64,000 nt of DNA from Limnohabitans sp. T6-5 (GTDB lineage Bacteria; Pseudomonadota; Gammaproteobacteria; Burkholderiales; Burkholderiaceae_C): NCBI RefSeq assembly GCF_003063315.1, contig NZ_NERV01000003.1:434001-498000 (forward strand), given 5' to 3'. Positions 25,083 through 40,053 of the stretch are shown here, piece by piece. The translations under genes were made by a program, and so were the position numbers. How positions within the stretch are numbered: the first letter of the stretch is position 1; each line of letters opens with the position of its first letter. Below the pieces are notes generated by a model. The model was not told where the DNA came from. It searched no databases and worked only from the letters and a program-made list of their open reading frames with translations.

Positions 25083-28000
25083 AACCTCCATCCGGCGGCC
25101 GGTTCTGGCCGTCGTCATGTCGCTGCTGATCTTGCTGATTGGCGCTGTGAGCTTCAACCGCCTGTCGGTGCGCGAATACCCCAAGATCGACGAGCCCACC
25201 GTCACCGTGAGCGTCAAATACCCCGGTGCTTCAGCCGAGGTGATCGAGTCGCAAGTCTCCAAACCGCTGGAAGATTCGATTGCCGGCATTGACGCGGTGG
25301 ATGTGATCACCTCGATCAGCCGTGCCGAGCAGTCGCAGATCACGGTGCGTTTTCGCCTTGAAAAAGACGCCGACACAGCGGCAGCTGAAGTGCGTGACCG
25401 CACTTCTCGGGTGCGCAACCGCTTGCCGCAAGCCATTGAAGAGCCGGTGATCGCCAAGGTCGAGGCCGACGCGTTTCCCGTGATCTGGCTCGCGTTTTCG
25501 AGCGACACGCTCAACCCGCTGCAGATCAACGACATGATCAACCGCGTGGTCAAACCCCGCCTGCAAACCGTGACCGGCGTGGCCGATGTGCGCATTTACG
25601 GCGAACGTAAATACGCCATGCGCGTCTGGCTGGAGCCTGAGCGACTGGCGTCCTTCAAACTCACGCCGCAAGACGTGGAAGACGCCATACGCCGCAGCAA
25701 CCTCGAATTGCCTGCCGGGCGCATTGAATCGAGCACCCGCGAATTCACCGTCACCTCTCAGACCGATCTGACGCGCGCAAGTCAGTTTGCCGACATCGTG
25801 GTCAAGACGGTCAATGGGTTTCCAGTCAAGATCCGGGATGTGGCCAAAGTCGAAGAGGCTGCGGCCGATGAGCGCAGCACGGTGCGTCTGGGCGGGCGAT
25901 ATGCCATCTCAGCGGGGGTGATCCGACAGGCCACAGCCAACCCGCTGGAGCTGTCCAAAGGTGTGCGCGAAATGATGCCGCGCCTGGAAGCGGACTTGCC
26001 CCCGGGCATCACCATCAGCGTGGCCAACGACAACTCGGTCTTCATTGACCGCTCCATCAAGAGCGTGTTCCAGACGATTGTGGAGGCGGTCATCTTGGTG
26101 GCTTTGGTGATTTTTGTGTTTTTGCGCACTTTGCGCGCCTCCATCATTCCCATCATCACCATTCCCGTCAGCCTGATTGGCACCTTTGCCATGATGGCCC
26201 TGGCCGGTTTCACCATCAACACCCTGACTTTGCTGGCGCTGGTGCTGGCCATTGGTCTGGTGGTGGACGATGCCATCGTGGTGCTGGAGAACATTTACCG
26301 CCACATTGAAGAAGGCCTGGACCCTTTTTCTGCCGCCATCAAGGGCGCCCGTGAGATTGGTTTTGCCGTGGTCGCCATGACCATGACGCTGGCCGCCGTG
26401 TTTGCGCCGCTGGCCTTCACACCGGGGCGCACAGGCAAGCTCTTCACTGAATTTGCACTGGCGCTGGCGGGCTCGGTCATCGTGTCAGGCTTTGTGGCCT
26501 TGACGCTTTCACCCATGATGAGTTCCCAACTGCTCAAGCACAACCCCAATCCGGGCTGGTTTGACCGCAATATGGAGCGTTGGCTCACGGCCTTGTCTGA
26601 CGCCTATGAGCGCTTGTTGCGCTGGGTTTTGCTCAAGACCCGCTGGCTGGTGCTGCTGGTCATGTTGGGCAGCGGGGTGGCCATTGTCTGGGTTTATCCG
26701 ACCATGAAGCAGGAGTTGGCCCCCATGGAAGACCGGGGCACTTTGCTGGCCACGGTCACCGCGCCCGACGGCTCGACACTCGATTACACCGACCGGTATG
26801 CCAAAGTGTTGGAGCGCATGGGCGAAGCCTATCCCGAGTTTGACCGCATTTTTGCCAACATCGGCAACCCCACGGTGGCGCAAGGCTCGGTCATTTACCG
26901 GGCGGTGGATTGGGAAAAACGCAGTCGCACCACACTGGAAATTGCCCGCGAACTGGGCCCCAAATTTGCCAGCCTGCCCGGTGTGACCGCTTTCCCGATC
27001 ACACCGCCTTCGCTGGGGCAGGGCTTTCGCGAGCGTCCGATCAACTTTGTGATCCAGACCTCGGACAGTTACCAGAACCTCAGCGCGGTCACACGCGAGA
27101 TGCTCGACGAGATCGCCAAAAACCCGGGCATCGTTTCGCCTGATGTGGACTTGCGCCTGAACAAACCCGAATTGCGCATTGAGGTGGACCGCGCCAAGAC
27201 GGCCGAGTTGGGCCTGAGCATCGAGGTCGTGGCCAAAGCGCTGGAAACCATGCTGGGTGGTCGTGTGGTCACGCGCTACAAGAAAGACGCAGAGCAGTAC
27301 GACGTGATTGTGCAAACCCAGGCCAGCCGACGCGACACGCCCGATGACATTGACAACATCTACGTGCGGGGTCGCAATGACGCCATGATCCCCTTGTCCG
27401 CCGTGGTCAAGGTCCGTGAAAGCGTGTCGCCGCGCGAACTCAACCACTTTGGACAACGCCGCTCGGTCTCCATCACGGCCAACCTGTCGGCAGACTATTC
27501 TTTGGGGGAGGCCCTCAAGTTCCTGGACGCCACTGCTTCCAAAGTGCTCAAACCGGGTTACACCACCGAGCTCAACGGCACATCGCGGGAATTTCGCAAC
27601 TCCCAGGGCGCTTTGGTCATCGTGTTTGTGCTGGCGCTGTTCTTCATCTTTTTGGTGCTGGCCGCACAGTTCGAGAGCTTCATCGACCCCTTCATCATCT
27701 TGCTGTCGGTGCCCTTGTCCATGATTGGCGCCTTGCTGGCGCTCAAATGGACCGGCGGCTCGCTCAACGTGTATTCACAGATTGGCCTGATCACCCTGGT
27801 GGGGCTGATCACCAAGCACGGCATTTTGATTGTGGAGTTCACCAACCAGCTGCGCGAACAGGGTGTGGAGACCTTTGACGCCCTGGTCAAAGCCAGTGGT
27901 CAACGCCTGCGCCCCATTTTGATGACCACCGGCGCGATGGTGCTGGGCTCGGTGCCACTGGCTTTGGCCAAAGGCGCTGGCGCGGAAAGCCGCACCCAAA

Positions 28001-28149
28001 TTGGTTGGGTGATTGTGGGCGGCATGAGCTTGGGCACCTTGCTCACCATCTTCGTGGTCCCGACCATGTATTCCTTGCTGGCCCGCAAGTCAGTGCCCGG
28101 CCCCAACAAAGCCATTGCCCACGAAGAACCCGTCGGCGCAGCGCATTGA
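25069..28149 (+). CDS. RND multidrug efflux transporter, HAE1 family
   Basis: A 1026-residue proton-driven pump of the AcrB/MexB-like group. MQLAETSIRRPVLAVVMSLLILLIGAVSF forms the first helix. TM4 has LVVDDAIVVLENIYRHIEEG with the two proton-relay Asp residues; the second half has TLVGLITKHGILIVEFTNQLRE. Two large periplasmic loops and twelve helices follow the normal layout. ATG 25069 is inside the adaptor gene. No TolC-like outer membrane gene follows. Substrates may include solvents, dyes or antibiotics, but none can be assigned. Confidence 0.95.
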   Translation: MQLAETSIRRPVLAVVMSLLILLIGAVSFNRLSVREYPKIDEPTVTVSVKYPGASAEVIESQVSKPLEDSIAGIDAVDVITSISRAEQSQITVRFRLEKDADTAAAEVRDRTSRVRNRLPQAIEEPVIAKVEADAFPVIWLAFSSDTLNPLQINDMINRVVKPRLQTVTGVADVRIYGERKYAMRVWLEPERLASFKLTPQDVEDAIRRSNLELPAGRIESSTREFTVTSQTDLTRASQFADIVVKTVNGFPVKIRDVAKVEEAAADERSTVRLGGRYAISAGVIRQATANPLELSKGVREMMPRLEADLPPGITISVANDNSVFIDRSIKSVFQTIVEAVILVALVIFVFLRTLRASIIPIITIPVSLIGTFAMMALAGFTINTLTLLALVLAIGLVVDDAIVVLENIYRHIEEGLDPFSAAIKGAREIGFAVVAMTMTLAAVFAPLAFTPGRTGKLFTEFALALAGSVIVSGFVALTLSPMMSSQLLKHNPNPGWFDRNMERWLTALSDAYERLLRWVLLKTRWLVLLVMLGSGVAIVWVYPTMKQELAPMEDRGTLLATVTAPDGSTLDYTDRYAKVLERMGEAYPEFDRIFANIGNPTVAQGSVIYRAVDWEKRSRTTLEIARELGPKFASLPGVTAFPITPPSLGQGFRERPINFVIQTSDSYQNLSAVTREMLDEIAKNPGIVSPDVDLRLNKPELRIEVDRAKTAELGLSIEVVAKALETMLGGRVVTRYKKDAEQYDVIVQTQASRRDTPDDIDNIYVRGRNDAMIPLSAVVKVRESVSPRELNHFGQRRSVSITANLSADYSLGEALKFLDATASKVLKPGYTTELNGTSREFRNSQGALVIVFVLALFFIFLVLAAQFESFIDPFIILLSVPLSMIGALLALKWTGGSLNVYSQIGLITLVGLITKHGILIVEFTNQLREQGVETFDALVKASGQRLRPILMTTGAMVLGSVPLALAKGAGAESRTQIGWVIVGGMSLGTLLTIFVVPTMYSLLARKSVPGPNKAIAHEEPVGAAH

Positions 28150-28179
28150 AAGCAGGCGCCTGGGGGCGCCAGCTTTCAA
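28146..28179 (+). terminator. Stem-loop at the end of the RND operon
   Basis: TTGAAAGC-A-GGCGCC, loop TGGG, GGCGCC-A-GCTTTCAA form a 14-bp stem with one A-A mismatch that includes the stop codon. There is no U run, so it may protect the 3' end or help Rho-dependent termination. Confidence 0.5.
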
Positions 28180-28244
28180 AGCCTTGGGGGTGTCTGTGGG
28201 CGCCACCTCGCTGGAAAACGTGACGCCTCATTGATCCGGCACGC

Positions 28245-28382
28245 TGAAGATTGAATTTTATGCACCGTCTCTCCGCAGGTCGGTGGCTTTAGCCCCGACA
28301 TTGCGAGCTTCGTCATAGGCTATGCGTCGGGGCTAAAGCCACCGATCTACAACGGACAAACAAAGGGGGCATTCAATCTTCA
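28245..28382. repeat. Nested-palindrome REP-like element, copy 1
   Basis: An outer 12-bp perfect inverted repeat (28245-28256 and 28371-28382, TGAAGATTGAAT and its complement) encloses an inner 20-bp perfect inverted repeat (28280-28299 and 28326-28345) around a 26-bp loop. The inner arm begins TCGGTGGCTTTAGCCCC and is preceded by CTCCGCAGG. A close relative of the left arm occurs at 31601-31629. The region has no gene. It lies between the RND operon and the end of moeA. Confidence 0.75.
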
Positions 28383-28430
28383 TGGGGCCCGATCAACAGG
28401 CCTGCACCTGAAGAGTCCAATCCTGAGGGC

Positions 28431-29717
<1,287 letters not shown>

Positions 29718-29753
29718 GGTGAGGTCGGCACGGTCGTTGCGAGGCAACGCACT

Positions 29754-30377
29754 TCAAAGGGCTTCGAGTTGCTGGAGTTCGGCCAGCGTGTTGGCATTGG
29801 AGAACGCCTCGGCGCTGTCACCCGCCTGGTCAAAGGGCACGATGGCGCAGCGGTGCTGACCTGTCCAGGCATCGATCTTTCGGCCACCGCCTTGGGTGAA
29901 CTTGACCAGGCTCTCGAGCATTTCGGTTTTGAGCAGGCAAAACACCGGTTGGGGGTGCACGGCGCCATCGGCCTCGGGGGCAGCGGCCATGGCCATGTCG
30001 GCGTCTTGTGCATGCATGGCTTGGTACAGGCGCTCGGCCAAGTCGAGCGGAAACAGGGGCGTGTCGCAGGGCACGGTGAGCAAAAGCGGCGTTTCGCAGC
30101 GTTCCAGGCCCGTGAGGAAACCGGCCAGAGGCCCGGCATAGCCGTCGATGCTGTCAGGCCAGACGGGCACGCCCAGCGACTCGTAAGCCGACAGGTTGCG
30201 GTTGGCGTTGAGCAAAATCTCTTGCAGCGGCAAGCTTTGCAGCTGCAGGCGCATCAGGGTTTGCAGGGCCAGGGGCAGACCGCGAAAGTTTTGCAGGCCT
30301 TTGTCGATGCCGCCCATGCGCGAGCCGCGACCGCCCGCCAAGATCAGGCCCGTGATGGCCGGTGGGGTGTGGTTCAT
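29754..30377 (-). CDS. mobA: Molybdenum cofactor guanylyltransferase MobA
   Basis: A 207-residue nucleotidyltransferase that joins GMP to molybdenum cofactor to form the bis-MGD form used by DMSO-reductase-type enzymes. The GTP-binding loop [16 protein letters not shown] at residues 13-28 is complete, and [20 protein letters not shown] and [18 protein letters not shown] follow. It lies five bases past moaA. The cluster lets the cell produce molybdoenzymes such as nitrate reductase or formate dehydrogenase, although no molybdoenzyme gene is in this window. Confidence 0.95.
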   Translation of the reverse strand: MNHTPPAITGLILAGGRGSRMGGIDKGLQNFRGLPLALQTLMRLQLQSLPLQEILLNANRNLSAYESLGVPVWPDSIDGYAGPLAGFLTGLERCETPLLLTVPCDTPLFPLDLAERLYQAMHAQDADMAMAAAPEADGAVHPQPVFCLLKTEMLESLVKFTQGGGRKIDAWTGQHRCAIVPFDQAGDSAEAFSNANTLAELQQLEAL

Positions 30378-30382
30378 GGCCT

Positions 30383-31525
30383 TCAGCCTCCGATGTAGCT
30401 CATCTCCACCCGGCGGCCTGGGCCGCTGGCGGTGTCTGGTGCGCGCAAACTGCGTTGCAAGGAGTATTGGTCAGTGCGTCCGCGCCAAATGGCGTCCACC
30501 GTCTGGGCCAGCGCGTGGTCGCTTTGCGCCGGGTCGCGTAAGAGCTGGCGAAGGTCGTAGCCTTGGCTGGCAAACAGGCACAGGTACAAGCGGCCTTCGG
30601 TCGACAAACGGGCGCGGTTGCAGTCGCCGCAAAACGCTTGCGTCACGCTGCTGATGACGCCGATCTCGCCCAAAGCCGGGTCGTGTGCACCCTGTGCGTT
30701 GGCGTAACCCCAGCGCTCGGCAGTTTCGCCGGGGGCAGATGGGTCGAGTTGCACCAGAGGCAGCTCGGTTTGCAGCAAGCGCACGACGTCCGCGCTGGGC
30801 AGCACCTCGTCCATGCACCAGCCATTCGTCGCACCCACATCCATGTATTCAATGAAGCGCAGCACGATGCCCGTTCCCCGGAAATGCCGGGCCATGGGCA
30901 AAATTTCATGCTCGTTGGTGCCACGCTTGACCACCATGTTGACTTTGATCGGCCCCAGGCCCGCAGCCCTTGCCGCTTCGATGCCGGCCAATACATCCGC
31001 CACGGGGAAGTCCACATCGTTCATGCGGCGGAAGATGGTGTCATCCAGCCCGTCCAGGCTTACCGTCACGCGTTGCAGGCCTGCGTCTTTCAGGCTTTGG
31101 GCTTTGCGCGCCAGCAGTGAGCCGTTGGTGGTCAGCGTCAAATCAAGCGGCAGCCCGTCGGGCGTGCGCAGGTCCGCCAGTTGTTCGATCAGGATTTCGA
31201 TGTTCTTGCGCAGCAGGGGCTCGCCGCCCGTGAGGCGGATTTTGCGCACGCCCCGACCCACAAACACGCTGGCGATGCGGGTGATCTCTTCAAAGCTCAA
31301 CAGGTGGCTGTGCGGCAGGTAGGCGTAGTCCTTGTCAAAGACTTCCTTGGGCATGCAATAGCTGCACCGGAAGTTGCACCGGTCCGTCACGCTGATGCGC
31401 AAATCGGTCAACGGACGACGCAGGTCGTCGATGGGCAACTGGCTCAGATCATGCCCCGCCAAAAGAGGGGGCAAAGGCAGGCTGGGGTGGCGCTGGTCAA
31501 CCAGCGGAATGACGCGTTCAGACAT
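30383..31525 (-). CDS. moaA: GTP 3',8-cyclase MoaA (molybdopterin synthesis)
   Basis: A 380-residue radical SAM enzyme for the first step of molybdopterin synthesis. The iron-sulfur motif CNFRCSYC lies at C50, C54 and C57. The second cluster cysteines are near [14 protein letters not shown] (around residue 275-290), and the protein ends in GG, the usual MoaA tail. ATG 31525 is preferred; a GTG nine codons upstream is possible. moaC, moaD and moaE are not here. It forms a minus-strand operon with mobA and moeA. Confidence 0.95.
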   Translation of the reverse strand: MSERVIPLVDQRHPSLPLPPLLAGHDLSQLPIDDLRRPLTDLRISVTDRCNFRCSYCMPKEVFDKDYAYLPHSHLLSFEEITRIASVFVGRGVRKIRLTGGEPLLRKNIEILIEQLADLRTPDGLPLDLTLTTNGSLLARKAQSLKDAGLQRVTVSLDGLDDTIFRRMNDVDFPVADVLAGIEAARAAGLGPIKVNMVVKRGTNEHEILPMARHFRGTGIVLRFIEYMDVGATNGWCMDEVLPSADVVRLLQTELPLVQLDPSAPGETAERWGYANAQGAHDPALGEIGVISSVTQAFCGDCNRARLSTEGRLYLCLFASQGYDLRQLLRDPAQSDHALAQTVDAIWRGRTDQYSLQRSLRAPDTASGPGRRVEMSYIGG

Positions 31526-31600
31526 GGGGGTCGATTGTGCCCGAGCCGCCACGCCCTTGAGGCGGCATGGTCAAGGATGCGCAGGGAGTATTTCTGGCTG

Positions 31601-31707
31601 CTCCGCAGGTCGGCGGCTTCAGCCCCGACGCAATCCTGCGCAGGAACCAACTGGTCTGAGCTGAAGCTGCCGACCTGCGAGGGGGTATTTGCAGGTCGGC
31701 GGCCTCA
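31601..31707. repeat. REP-like repeats, copies 2 and 3
   Basis: CTCCGCAGGTCGG at 31601-31613 begins a block that matches copy 1 (28271-28299) in 27 of 29 positions. Its inverted arm, GCTGAAGCTGCCGACCTGCG, is at 31660-31679. A third, direct copy GCAGGTCGGCGGCCTCAGCC (31691-31710) includes the stop codon of the aldehyde dehydrogenase gene. The remaining stretch to 31526 has no gene. Confidence 0.7.
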
Positions 31708-33138
31708 GCCGTGCTGGATGGCCACTGTTTTGAGGGTGGTGAAGCCCAGCAGGGCCTCGAAGCCTTTTTCGCGCCCATAGCCCGAAGACTTGACCCCGCC
31801 AAAGGGCAGCTCCACGCCACCGCCTGCGCCGTAGTTGTTGATGAACACCTGGCCGCTGCGCACGCGTTTGGCCATGCGGAACTGGCGTCCACCGTCACGC
31901 GTCCAAATACCGGCCACCAAACCAAACTCGGTGGCATTGGCCAATTCGACCGCGTGGTCCTCGTCGGTGAAGGACATGGCCGACAGCACCGGACCAAACA
32001 CTTCTTCTTGCGCCAGGCGGTGCATCACCGGCACATCGCGCAGCAGGGTGGGGGCCTGGTAAAAGCCGCCCGCAGGCACGCCCGCCGCGATTTGCCCTTG
32101 GGCCACGGTGGCAATGCCATCGGCCTTGGCTTGGTCCAAAAAGCCGGTGACGCGCTCCAACTGGCTGGCGCGGATCAGTGGCCCCAAGTCCAGGTTCATG
32201 GCGGCCGAGCCCACTTGCAGGCGGCTGAACGCCTCGCCCAGCCGCTTGAGCAAGGGCTCGTAAATGCCTTGCTGAATCAGAACGCGCGAGCCCGCGCTGC
32301 AGGTCTGCCCCGAGTTTTGCACGATGGCGTTGACCACCACCGGAATCGCCGCGTCCAGGTCGGCGTCGTCAAAAATGATTTGTGGGCTTTTGCCGCCCAG
32401 CTCCAGCGTCACCGGGCAGTGGCGCTCGGCTGCCACTTGCTGGATCAGCGTGCCCACCCGGGGGCTGCCAGTGAAGCTGATGTGGTCAATGCCTGGGTGG
32501 CGGGCCAGCGCGTCGCCCACTTCATGGCCGTAACCGGTGACGATGTTGATGGCGCCGGGCGGAAAGCCCACTTCGGCGGCCAGTTGCGCTACGCGAATGA
32601 GCGATAGGCAAGCGTCTTCGGCGGGTTTGACCACGCAGGCATTGCCTGCAGCCAAAGCGCCACCTACGCTGCGCCCAAAAATTTGCATTGGGTAGTTCCA
32701 AGGTATCACATGGCCCGTCACGCCATGCGGCTCGCGCCAGGTCAGCACGCTGTAGCCGTTTTGGTAGGGCAGGGTCTCGCCGTGCAGCTTGTCGCACGAT
32801 CCCGCATAAAACTCAAAATAACGCGCCAAGGCCACTGAATCGGCGGCGGCCTGCTTGGTGGGCTTGCCGCAGTCGCGCTGCTCCAGGGCGGCGAGCTCGG
32901 CGGCGTGCTCGCTCACTTTTTGCGACAGCTTCATGAGCAAGCGGCCGCGCTCCACGGCGGTCAGCTTGCCCCAAGGGCCGTTGAAGGCTGCCCTAGCCGC
33001 TTGCACGGCGTCATCGATGTCGGACGCCTGGCTGCGCGGGATCTGATCGAACACCTGTCCGTCGGACGGGTCGAGCACATCAATGGTTTGCCCTGCCAGG
33101 GCCTGAACGGATTGGTTGGCGATGAAATTCAGTTGCAT
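31705..33138 (-). CDS. Aldehyde dehydrogenase, NAD(P)-dependent
   Basis: A 477-residue ALDH superfamily enzyme that oxidises an aldehyde to its acid. VIPWNYPMQIFGRSVGGALAAGN and SFTGSPRVGTLIQQ form the cofactor fold; LELGGKSPQIIF holds the catalytic Glu and GQTCSAGSRVL the nucleophile Cys. GVELPFGGVKSSGYGREKG near the end is common to betaine-aldehyde/GABA-aldehyde type enzymes, but substrate is open. ATG 33138 (MQLNFIANQS) is chosen because homologues begin there. The stop codon lies inside a repeat copy. Confidence 0.9.
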   Translation of the reverse strand: MQLNFIANQSVQALAGQTIDVLDPSDGQVFDQIPRSQASDIDDAVQAARAAFNGPWGKLTAVERGRLLMKLSQKVSEHAAELAALEQRDCGKPTKQAAADSVALARYFEFYAGSCDKLHGETLPYQNGYSVLTWREPHGVTGHVIPWNYPMQIFGRSVGGALAAGNACVVKPAEDACLSLIRVAQLAAEVGFPPGAINIVTGYGHEVGDALARHPGIDHISFTGSPRVGTLIQQVAAERHCPVTLELGGKSPQIIFDDADLDAAIPVVVNAIVQNSGQTCSAGSRVLIQQGIYEPLLKRLGEAFSRLQVGSAAMNLDLGPLIRASQLERVTGFLDQAKADGIATVAQGQIAAGVPAGGFYQAPTLLRDVPVMHRLAQEEVFGPVLSAMSFTDEDHAVELANATEFGLVAGIWTRDGGRQFRMAKRVRSGQVFINNYGAGGGVELPFGGVKSSGYGREKGFEALLGFTTLKTVAIQHG

Positions 33139-33229
33139 GACCTCGATTGTGAACGGGTGGTGGATTTTGAAAATCACCGATGGGACATGACGCAAGGCAC
33201 ATGGAACTGGGCCGGGGGGATTGCCCATG

Positions 33230-33255
33230 AAAAAGGCCCGCCAAGGCGGGCCTTC
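33230..33255 (-). terminator. Intrinsic terminator of hppA
   Basis: AAGGCCCGCC (33245-33254 complement) and GGCGGGCCTT form a ten-base-pair stem with a two-base loop on the minus strand, then TTTC. It lies 17 bp past the hppA stop. Confidence 0.8.
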
Positions 33256-33271
33256 GAGAGGGTAGGGCAGA

Positions 33272-35341
<2,070 letters not shown>

Positions 35342-35550
35342 CGTTTTCTCCTCGATGGTTGTCGCTGAACAGAGGTGCAACGCATTGGAGGCCCCTCCAC
35401 GGCGTTGCTTCCTCGATCGCCGAACCCGGAGAACGATTGGCCAACAGTTCATTAAAGAGGCTGGATCGGAAATCGCGCAAGCCCTGTGAAAGTAAAATCG
35501 GGGTTAATCCCTAGGATTTTCTTTTTTCTTAACTTTTCCAACGAGACACC

Positions 35551-36081
35551 ATGTCCCTGAACAAAGTCACCCCCGGCAGCAAAGTGCCCGAAGCCTTTAA
35601 CGTGATCATCGAAATCCCGATGAACGCTGACCCGATCAAGTACGAAGTGGACAAAGAGTCCGGCGCCTTGTTTGTGGATCGATTCATGGGTACGGCCATG
35701 CACTACCCGACCAACTACGGTTATGTTCCCAAAACCATCGCAGGTGATGGCGATCCCGTGGACGTGCTGGTGATGACACCTTTCCCATTGCCCCCAGGCG
35801 TGGTGGTGCCTTGCCGTGCCATTGGCATCTTGCTGATGGAAGACGAAGGCGGCATGGACGGCAAAGTGCTGGCCGTTCCTACCGAAAAAATCTTGCCGAT
35901 TTACGCCAACATCAAGTCCCTGGACGACGTGCATGAGCTGCAACTCAAGCAAATTGCCCACTTCTTTGAACACTACAAAGACCTCGAAAAAGGCAAGTGG
36001 GTCAAGGTCAAAGGCTGGGAAGGTGTCGAATCTGCTGCCAAGGAAATCACCGACGGCATCGCCAATTACAACAAGGCTTGA
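35551..36081 (+). CDS. ppa: Soluble inorganic pyrophosphatase (family I)
   Basis: A 176-residue hexameric enzyme that hydrolyses pyrophosphate in the cytoplasm. IEIPMNADPIKYEVDKESGALFVDRF, GDGDPVDVLVMTPFPLPPG and EDEGGMDGKVLAVP hold the active-site Glu, Lys, Arg and Asp residues; MDEGGMD-type Asp pair and FFEHYKDLEKGKWVKV follow family order. A GAGA site precedes the ATG at 35551. It is next to and divergent from hppA, so the cell has both soluble and membrane pyrophosphatase from adjacent genes. Confidence 0.97.
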   Translation: MSLNKVTPGSKVPEAFNVIIEIPMNADPIKYEVDKESGALFVDRFMGTAMHYPTNYGYVPKTIAGDGDPVDVLVMTPFPLPPGVVVPCRAIGILLMEDEGGMDGKVLAVPTEKILPIYANIKSLDDVHELQLKQIAHFFEHYKDLEKGKWVKVKGWEGVESAAKEITDGIANYNKA

Positions 36082-36121
36082 TCGACTGAGTCAGTGGCTC
36101 CTTACTGGAGCCGTGGCCTCC

Positions 36122-36159
36122 AAATGCCTGCCCGGTTTGCACCGCGCAGGCATTTTTTT
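36122..36159 (+). terminator. Terminator of ppa
   Basis: ATGCCTGC (36124-36131) and GCAGGCAT (36146-36153) pair over a 14-base loop, followed by TTTTTTTAG. It touches the stop codon of the convergent gene at 36158. Confidence 0.85.
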
Positions 36160-37345
36160 AGGGGTTTTTCTTCAAAGGCGAATGTTGGTGCAAGGTTTCC
36201 AAGTAGTTTTCAATACCTGCGTTTTCCCGTTCCAAAAATCTGGCCACCGCCTCTGAAAAAGCCGGGTGCGCCAGCCAATGCGCGCTGTGTGTGGGCGTTG
36301 GCAGCAGGGCGCGGGCCATTTTGTGTTCGCCTTGGGCGCCGCCTTCAAAGCGTTGGAGGCCATGCTGGATGCACCATTCGATGGGCTGGTAGTAGCAGGC
36401 CTCAAAGTGCAGGCAATCGACCCGCTCCAGCGCACCCCAGTAGCGGCCATAAGCCACTTCGGGCTCGCCTTGGGCGGTCAGGTGCAAGCCAATCAGGCTG
36501 ATGGCGATGGGCTGGCCTGCGCGCTCGGCCACAAACAGCAGCCAGTGGCGGGCCATGTGGGTGCGCATGGATTCAAAAAACGCCGGGGTCAAATACGGTG
36601 GGTTGCCGTGTTCCCAATAGGTTTGCTGGTAACAACGCAGCAGCAATGCCCAGTCTTCGGCATCCATGTCGGGGCCGCGAACGGCACGAAACGTGATGCC
36701 TGCCTCGTGTACTTTTCTGCGTTCCTGACGGATTTTTTTGCGTTTTTCCTGGTTCAAACTGCTTAAGAAATCATCAAAATTGCGCCATCCTTGGTTTAGC
36801 CAGTGGAACTGAACCTGGCTGCGTTGCAGCAAACCAGCTTGGGTAGATGCCAGCAAGTCTTGGGGGCTGGCAAACAAGATGTGCAGTGAGGGGATTCCAT
36901 GGCCTTCGCACCAGGTCAGCATGGCTGTCAGCAGGGCCTGCCGTGCCTGTTGCGACTCGGCCAGTAAGCGGGTGCCCGGTACAGGGGTAAAGGGCGAGGC
37001 CACCAGCGCTTTGGGGTAATAGGCCAGGCCGTGGCGTTCGTAGGCATCGGCCCAGGCGTGGTCAAAAACGTATTCGCCTCGTGAATGGTTTTTGATGTAA
37101 AGCGGGCACGCTGCGGCCAAAGACAGGCCATCCGGGGTGTCCCGCCAAAGACTGAACACTTGCAATAACCAGCCAGTCTCGGACGTAGCCGACTGGCTGC
37201 TGAGCATGGCCGACAAATAGGCATACTGCATGAAGGGCGATGGTGCTTCTTGCCTTGCCAGCAAGTCGTCCCAAGCCTGGGGCTCGATGGCACGCAGGTC
37301 ATCCAGCACCTGGGTGACATAATTCAAGCTCACATTTTCTTGCAC
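36158..37345 (-). CDS. GNAT/FemAB-like acyltransferase (PF04339/DUF482 family)
   Basis: A 395-residue protein of the peptidoglycan-type FemAB-like family often annotated as a GNAT N-acetyltransferase. AACPLYIKNHSRGEYVFDHAWADAYERHGLAYYPK, FDDFLSSLNQEKRKKIRQERRKV and FFESMRTHMARHW are typical, as are the closing FEGGAQGEHKMARALLPTPTHSAHWL. The natural acceptor is unknown. The start is a GTG at 37345 (or GTG 37333), only four to sixteen bases from the nadE ATG on the other strand. No ribosome site is obvious. Confidence 0.85.
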   Translation of the reverse strand: MQENVSLNYVTQVLDDLRAIEPQAWDDLLARQEAPSPFMQYAYLSAMLSSQSATSETGWLLQVFSLWRDTPDGLSLAAACPLYIKNHSRGEYVFDHAWADAYERHGLAYYPKALVASPFTPVPGTRLLAESQQARQALLTAMLTWCEGHGIPSLHILFASPQDLLASTQAGLLQRSQVQFHWLNQGWRNFDDFLSSLNQEKRKKIRQERRKVHEAGITFRAVRGPDMDAEDWALLLRCYQQTYWEHGNPPYLTPAFFESMRTHMARHWLLFVAERAGQPIAISLIGLHLTAQGEPEVAYGRYWGALERVDCLHFEACYYQPIEWCIQHGLQRFEGGAQGEHKMARALLPTPTHSAHWLAHPAFSEAVARFLERENAGIENYLETLHQHSPLKKNP

Positions 37346-37349
37346 CTGT

Positions 37350-39379
<2,030 letters not shown>

Positions 39380-39388
39380 GTGGCGGTG

Positions 39389-39410
39389 GCGCAGCCTGAA
39401 CGGGCTGCGC
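39389..39410. terminator. Hairpin between glnB and the LOG gene
   Basis: GCGCAGCC and GGCTGCGC form an eight-base-pair stem with a six-base loop, ten bases past the glnB stop, between two convergent genes. No U run is seen, so termination strength is uncertain. Confidence 0.45.
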
Positions 39411-39459
39411 ACTCTCGGCGAGCTGTGTCCGACGATCGCAGGCTGCAACCGTCAGCCAG

Positions 39460-40053
39460 TCAGAGCAGTTCAACTTTGGCTTGGGGTGAAAAGCCAGCCT
39501 TTTGTACCAAACTTTGCAGCAAGGCTTCAGGCTCTGTGCCGAGGGTGACCAGGTCAATTTGCCAATTGGCCATGAAGCCGTCTTGCACCACCTGGGCAAC
39601 GAAATCCATGAGGCCGTCGTAATAACCATTGCTGTTGAGGATGCCCACGGGCTTGTCGTGGTAGCCCAGCTGGCGCCAGGTCCAGACTTCAAACAATTCT
39701 TCAAAGGTGCCAATGCCGCCGGGCAGCGCCAAAAAAGCATCGGCTTTGTCGGCCATCATGCGTTTGCGTTCATGCATCGTGTCCACGACATGCAGCTCGG
39801 TGCAGCCGCGGTGTGCCCATTCTTTTTCGACCAAAGCGGTAGGAATGATCCCCACCACCGCGCCACCAGCGGCCATGGTGGCTTCAGCCACGAGGCCCAT
39901 GAGGCCGTTTCGCCCGCCACCATAGATCAATTGACCGCCGTGTGAGCCAATCCACGTGCCTACTTGCTCCGCGAGTTGGGCAAATCCGGGCTTGTTGCCG
40001 GGCTTGGATCCACAATAAACGCAGATCGAAAATGCAGGCGTTGATTTTGTCAT
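39460..40053 (-). CDS. LOG-family protein (TIGR00730, nucleotide phosphoribohydrolase-like)
   Basis: A 197-residue Rossmann-fold protein of the LOG family. ICVYCGSKPGNKPGF, LIYGGGRNGLMGLVAEA, MHERKRMMADKADAFLALPGGIGTFEELFEVW give the PGGxGTxxE signature. Enzymes of this group split nucleotide 5'-monophosphates into base and ribose 5-phosphate; several act on AMP or cytokinin nucleotides. The ATG at 40053 overlaps the dgkA stop (ATGA). It is the last gene of the operon that starts at 42769. Confidence 0.88.
   Translation of the reverse strand: MTKSTPAFSICVYCGSKPGNKPGFAQLAEQVGTWIGSHGGQLIYGGGRNGLMGLVAEATMAAGGAVVGIIPTALVEKEWAHRGCTELHVVDTMHERKRMMADKADAFLALPGGIGTFEELFEVWTWRQLGYHDKPVGILNSNGYYDGLMDFVAQVVQDGFMANWQIDLVTLGTEPEALLQSLVQKAGFSPQAKVELL

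Noticed and set aside
31711..32607. 298-codon plus-strand frame opposite the aldehyde dehydrogenase gene
   Set aside because: His/Gln/Ala-rich shadow frame with no domain.
35342..35452. N-terminal extension of hppA
   Set aside because: Arg/Cys-rich stretch not seen at the N-terminus of pyrophosphatases; ATG 35341 starts the first helix.
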